Of a stretch of DNA of 64,000 nucleotides, positions 63,477 through 64,000 are shown piece after piece; within the stretch, counting starts at the first letter, position 1, and every line of letters begins with the position of its first letter. Source of the stretch: Brevundimonas sp. PAMC22021 (GTDB lineage Bacteria > Pseudomonadota > Alphaproteobacteria > Caulobacterales > Caulobacteraceae); the NCBI RefSeq assembly GCF_019443405.1, contig NZ_CP080376.1, positions 2,851,593 to 2,915,592 of the forward strand. Reading direction: 5' to 3'. The notes beneath the pieces were generated by a model. That model had not been told where the DNA came from. It was given only the letters and a program-made list of their open reading frames with translations, and made no database searches. The translations under genes and the position numbers were made by a program.

Positions 63477-63585
63477 TCTCCTACAGGAAGCAGATCTACC
63501 GCTTCCTGTATAGCTTCGCAACCACCTCTTGTATTGTTGCGGCGCATAATCGCGTAGCGAGCAGTCGCATTGAGGCTGTAGGAGA
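63477..63585 (-). promoter_or_regulatory. Leader RNA of the RiPP operon with two exclusive pairings
   Basis: On the minus-strand RNA, TCTCCTACAG (63585-63576) is perfectly complementary to CTGTAGGAGA (63486-63477), which contains the Shine-Dalgarno of the precursor. A local hairpin pairs TACAGGAAGC (63510-63501) with GCTTCCTGTA (63491-63482), perfect over 10 bp with a 9-base loop. The two pairings share bases 63482-63486, so only one can form: one hides, the other frees the ribosome site. Folding and regulation are inferred. Confidence 0.6.
63496..63570 (-). CDS. 24-residue upstream reading frame in the RiPP leader
   Basis: MRLLATRLCAATIQEVVAKL followed by YRKR. The stop codon lies in the loop of the leader hairpin (63482-63510), so a ribosome here would melt its 5' arm. 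The start lies 5 bases after the anti-Shine-Dalgarno segment, so loading would cover that segment. No Shine-Dalgarno of its own is visible, which argues for weak translation or none. Confidence 0.35.
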   Translation of the reverse strand: MRLLATRLCAATIQEVVAKLYRKR

Positions 63586-63916
63586 CTGCTAAACCGTGCA
63601 CCCCAGCGCAGTTTGAACCAATCCTTGATCCCCAACCTAGGCTTTGGCCGTTGTCGATCAGGAACTGCCGTCGCCGGGAAACCTCCGCGAAGCGCCAGAA
63701 GAAGACACTCGGTATTGGTCCGCAAGCTGACATGAAATACGGAGGACCGAAGGCGTTGGGCAGAGTTTAGGAACGTCAAGGCCGAGCCGGCAAAGGTTGA
63801 CGTGCCATGCCTCTGGTACGAGGTCATTGAAGCTTTAACCCCGAGCCCAGGTCGGGAGGCCGGAGGCATGCAAAAGCCGACCAACCCAGAGCTCAAGGGT
63901 CCTTCTGAGCATCCGA
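63571..63916. other. No supported gene upstream of the RiPP leader
   Basis: About 350 bases. Frames on either strand lack similarity to known proteins. The promoter of the RiPP operon must lie here or just inside the leader; I could not pick one with confidence. Confidence 0.5.
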
Positions 63917-64000
63917 CTAAAGCCGCGCTTGATCCTGTCGGGCTTTCAGGTTTGACGTCCACTGCTCCAACGCCGTGATTTCCTGCTCGATGGCCTCGGG
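63917..64000 (-). CDS. C-terminus of an unidentified protein (partial)
   Basis: The last 27 codons of a minus-strand frame entering from the right edge: PEAIEQEITALEQWTSNLKA followed by RQDQARL and TAG. Composition is protein-like, with a helical, charged end. The family cannot be named from this fragment. Confidence 0.4.
   Translation of the reverse strand, partial: PEAIEQEITALEQWTSNLKARQDQARL

Noticed and set aside
63300..63962. N-terminal extension of the radical SAM frame
   Set aside because: The extra 221 residues have no similarity, overlap the precursor peptide gene, and the maturase motif begins naturally 17 residues after ATG 63299.
63868..63978. 36-codon plus-strand frame with GGAGG upstream (MQKPTNPELKGPSEHPTKAA)
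   Set aside because: It opposes a protein-like partial minus-strand frame at 63917-64000 and faces away from the RiPP genes; a second precursor cannot be excluded but nothing else supports it.

Overview
The window is GC-rich, densely packed DNA from an alphaproteobacterium. Gene content and gene style point to Caulobacterales, most likely Brevundimonas or a close relative. The evidence is a SapC-family protein, a rimP-nusA-ylxR-infB operon, a GTTC-N7-GTTC SOS box of the Caulobacter type, and a nadD-rsfS-rlmH-envC-ctpA-deacetylase-rppH string typical of the group. This assignment is inferred from gene content; no database was searched.

Region 1 (1-39.3 kb) is mostly conserved chromosome. From left to right on the minus strand come the nadD-to-rppH string (RNA decay, cell-envelope hydrolase control, ribosome maturation, NAD synthesis), an alpha/beta hydrolase and the zinc regulator zur. 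SapC and several small genes follow. Next are polA with a flavoprotein, gloA, an ABC ATPase without its permease, a sugar aminotransferase/dehydrogenase pair, hisN, an XRE regulator, a GlsB membrane protein, a short MprF-like enzyme that probably starts at CTG, prmC, a YihY membrane protein, glpK, a serine/threonine dehydratase, and rimP-nusA-ylxR-infB. The last operon has a good promoter followed by an intrinsic terminator directly before its first gene, which suggests attenuation. trmB and tRNA-Val(CAC) end the region.

Region 2 (39.3-45.1 kb) lies just beyond the tRNA and looks accessory. It holds a DEDD exonuclease, a membrane-anchored SNase-like nuclease, a 28-residue membrane peptide, and an SOS-box-controlled operon (an 80-residue protein of unknown function, umuD, umuC). 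Gene-poor DNA and a GNAT acetyltransferase follow.

Region 3 (45.3-58.1 kb) starts with a lone serine hydrolase and then holds a catabolic cluster. Thiolase and SDR genes run left. A TonB-dependent receptor, acyl-CoA ligase, TetR regulator, serine hydrolase, MFS transporter and carboxylesterase run right. A 12-bp inverted repeat, the probable TetR operator, lies between the two divergent arms. Together they suggest uptake of an ester, its hydrolysis, CoA activation of the released acid, and beta-oxidation-type degradation.

Region 4 (58.4-63.5 kb, minus strand) is the most interesting part: a compact RiPP operon. An unlisted 53-residue precursor peptide ends in three aromatic-x-Arg triplets (YDR, HHR, HNR). 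It is followed by a radical SAM/SPASM maturase fused to a C-terminal HExxH domain, a UPF0489-type peptide arginase, a GNAT-like acyltransferase and a family 2 glycosyltransferase, all overlapping or nearly so. The order suggests cyclophane formation, hydroxylation, Arg-to-Orn conversion and acylation, with glycosylation possible. The precursor mRNA leader carries two mutually exclusive 10-bp pairings, one of which hides the Shine-Dalgarno sequence, plus a 24-codon upstream reading frame. A truncated SIR2-type defence gene lies just downstream of the operon.
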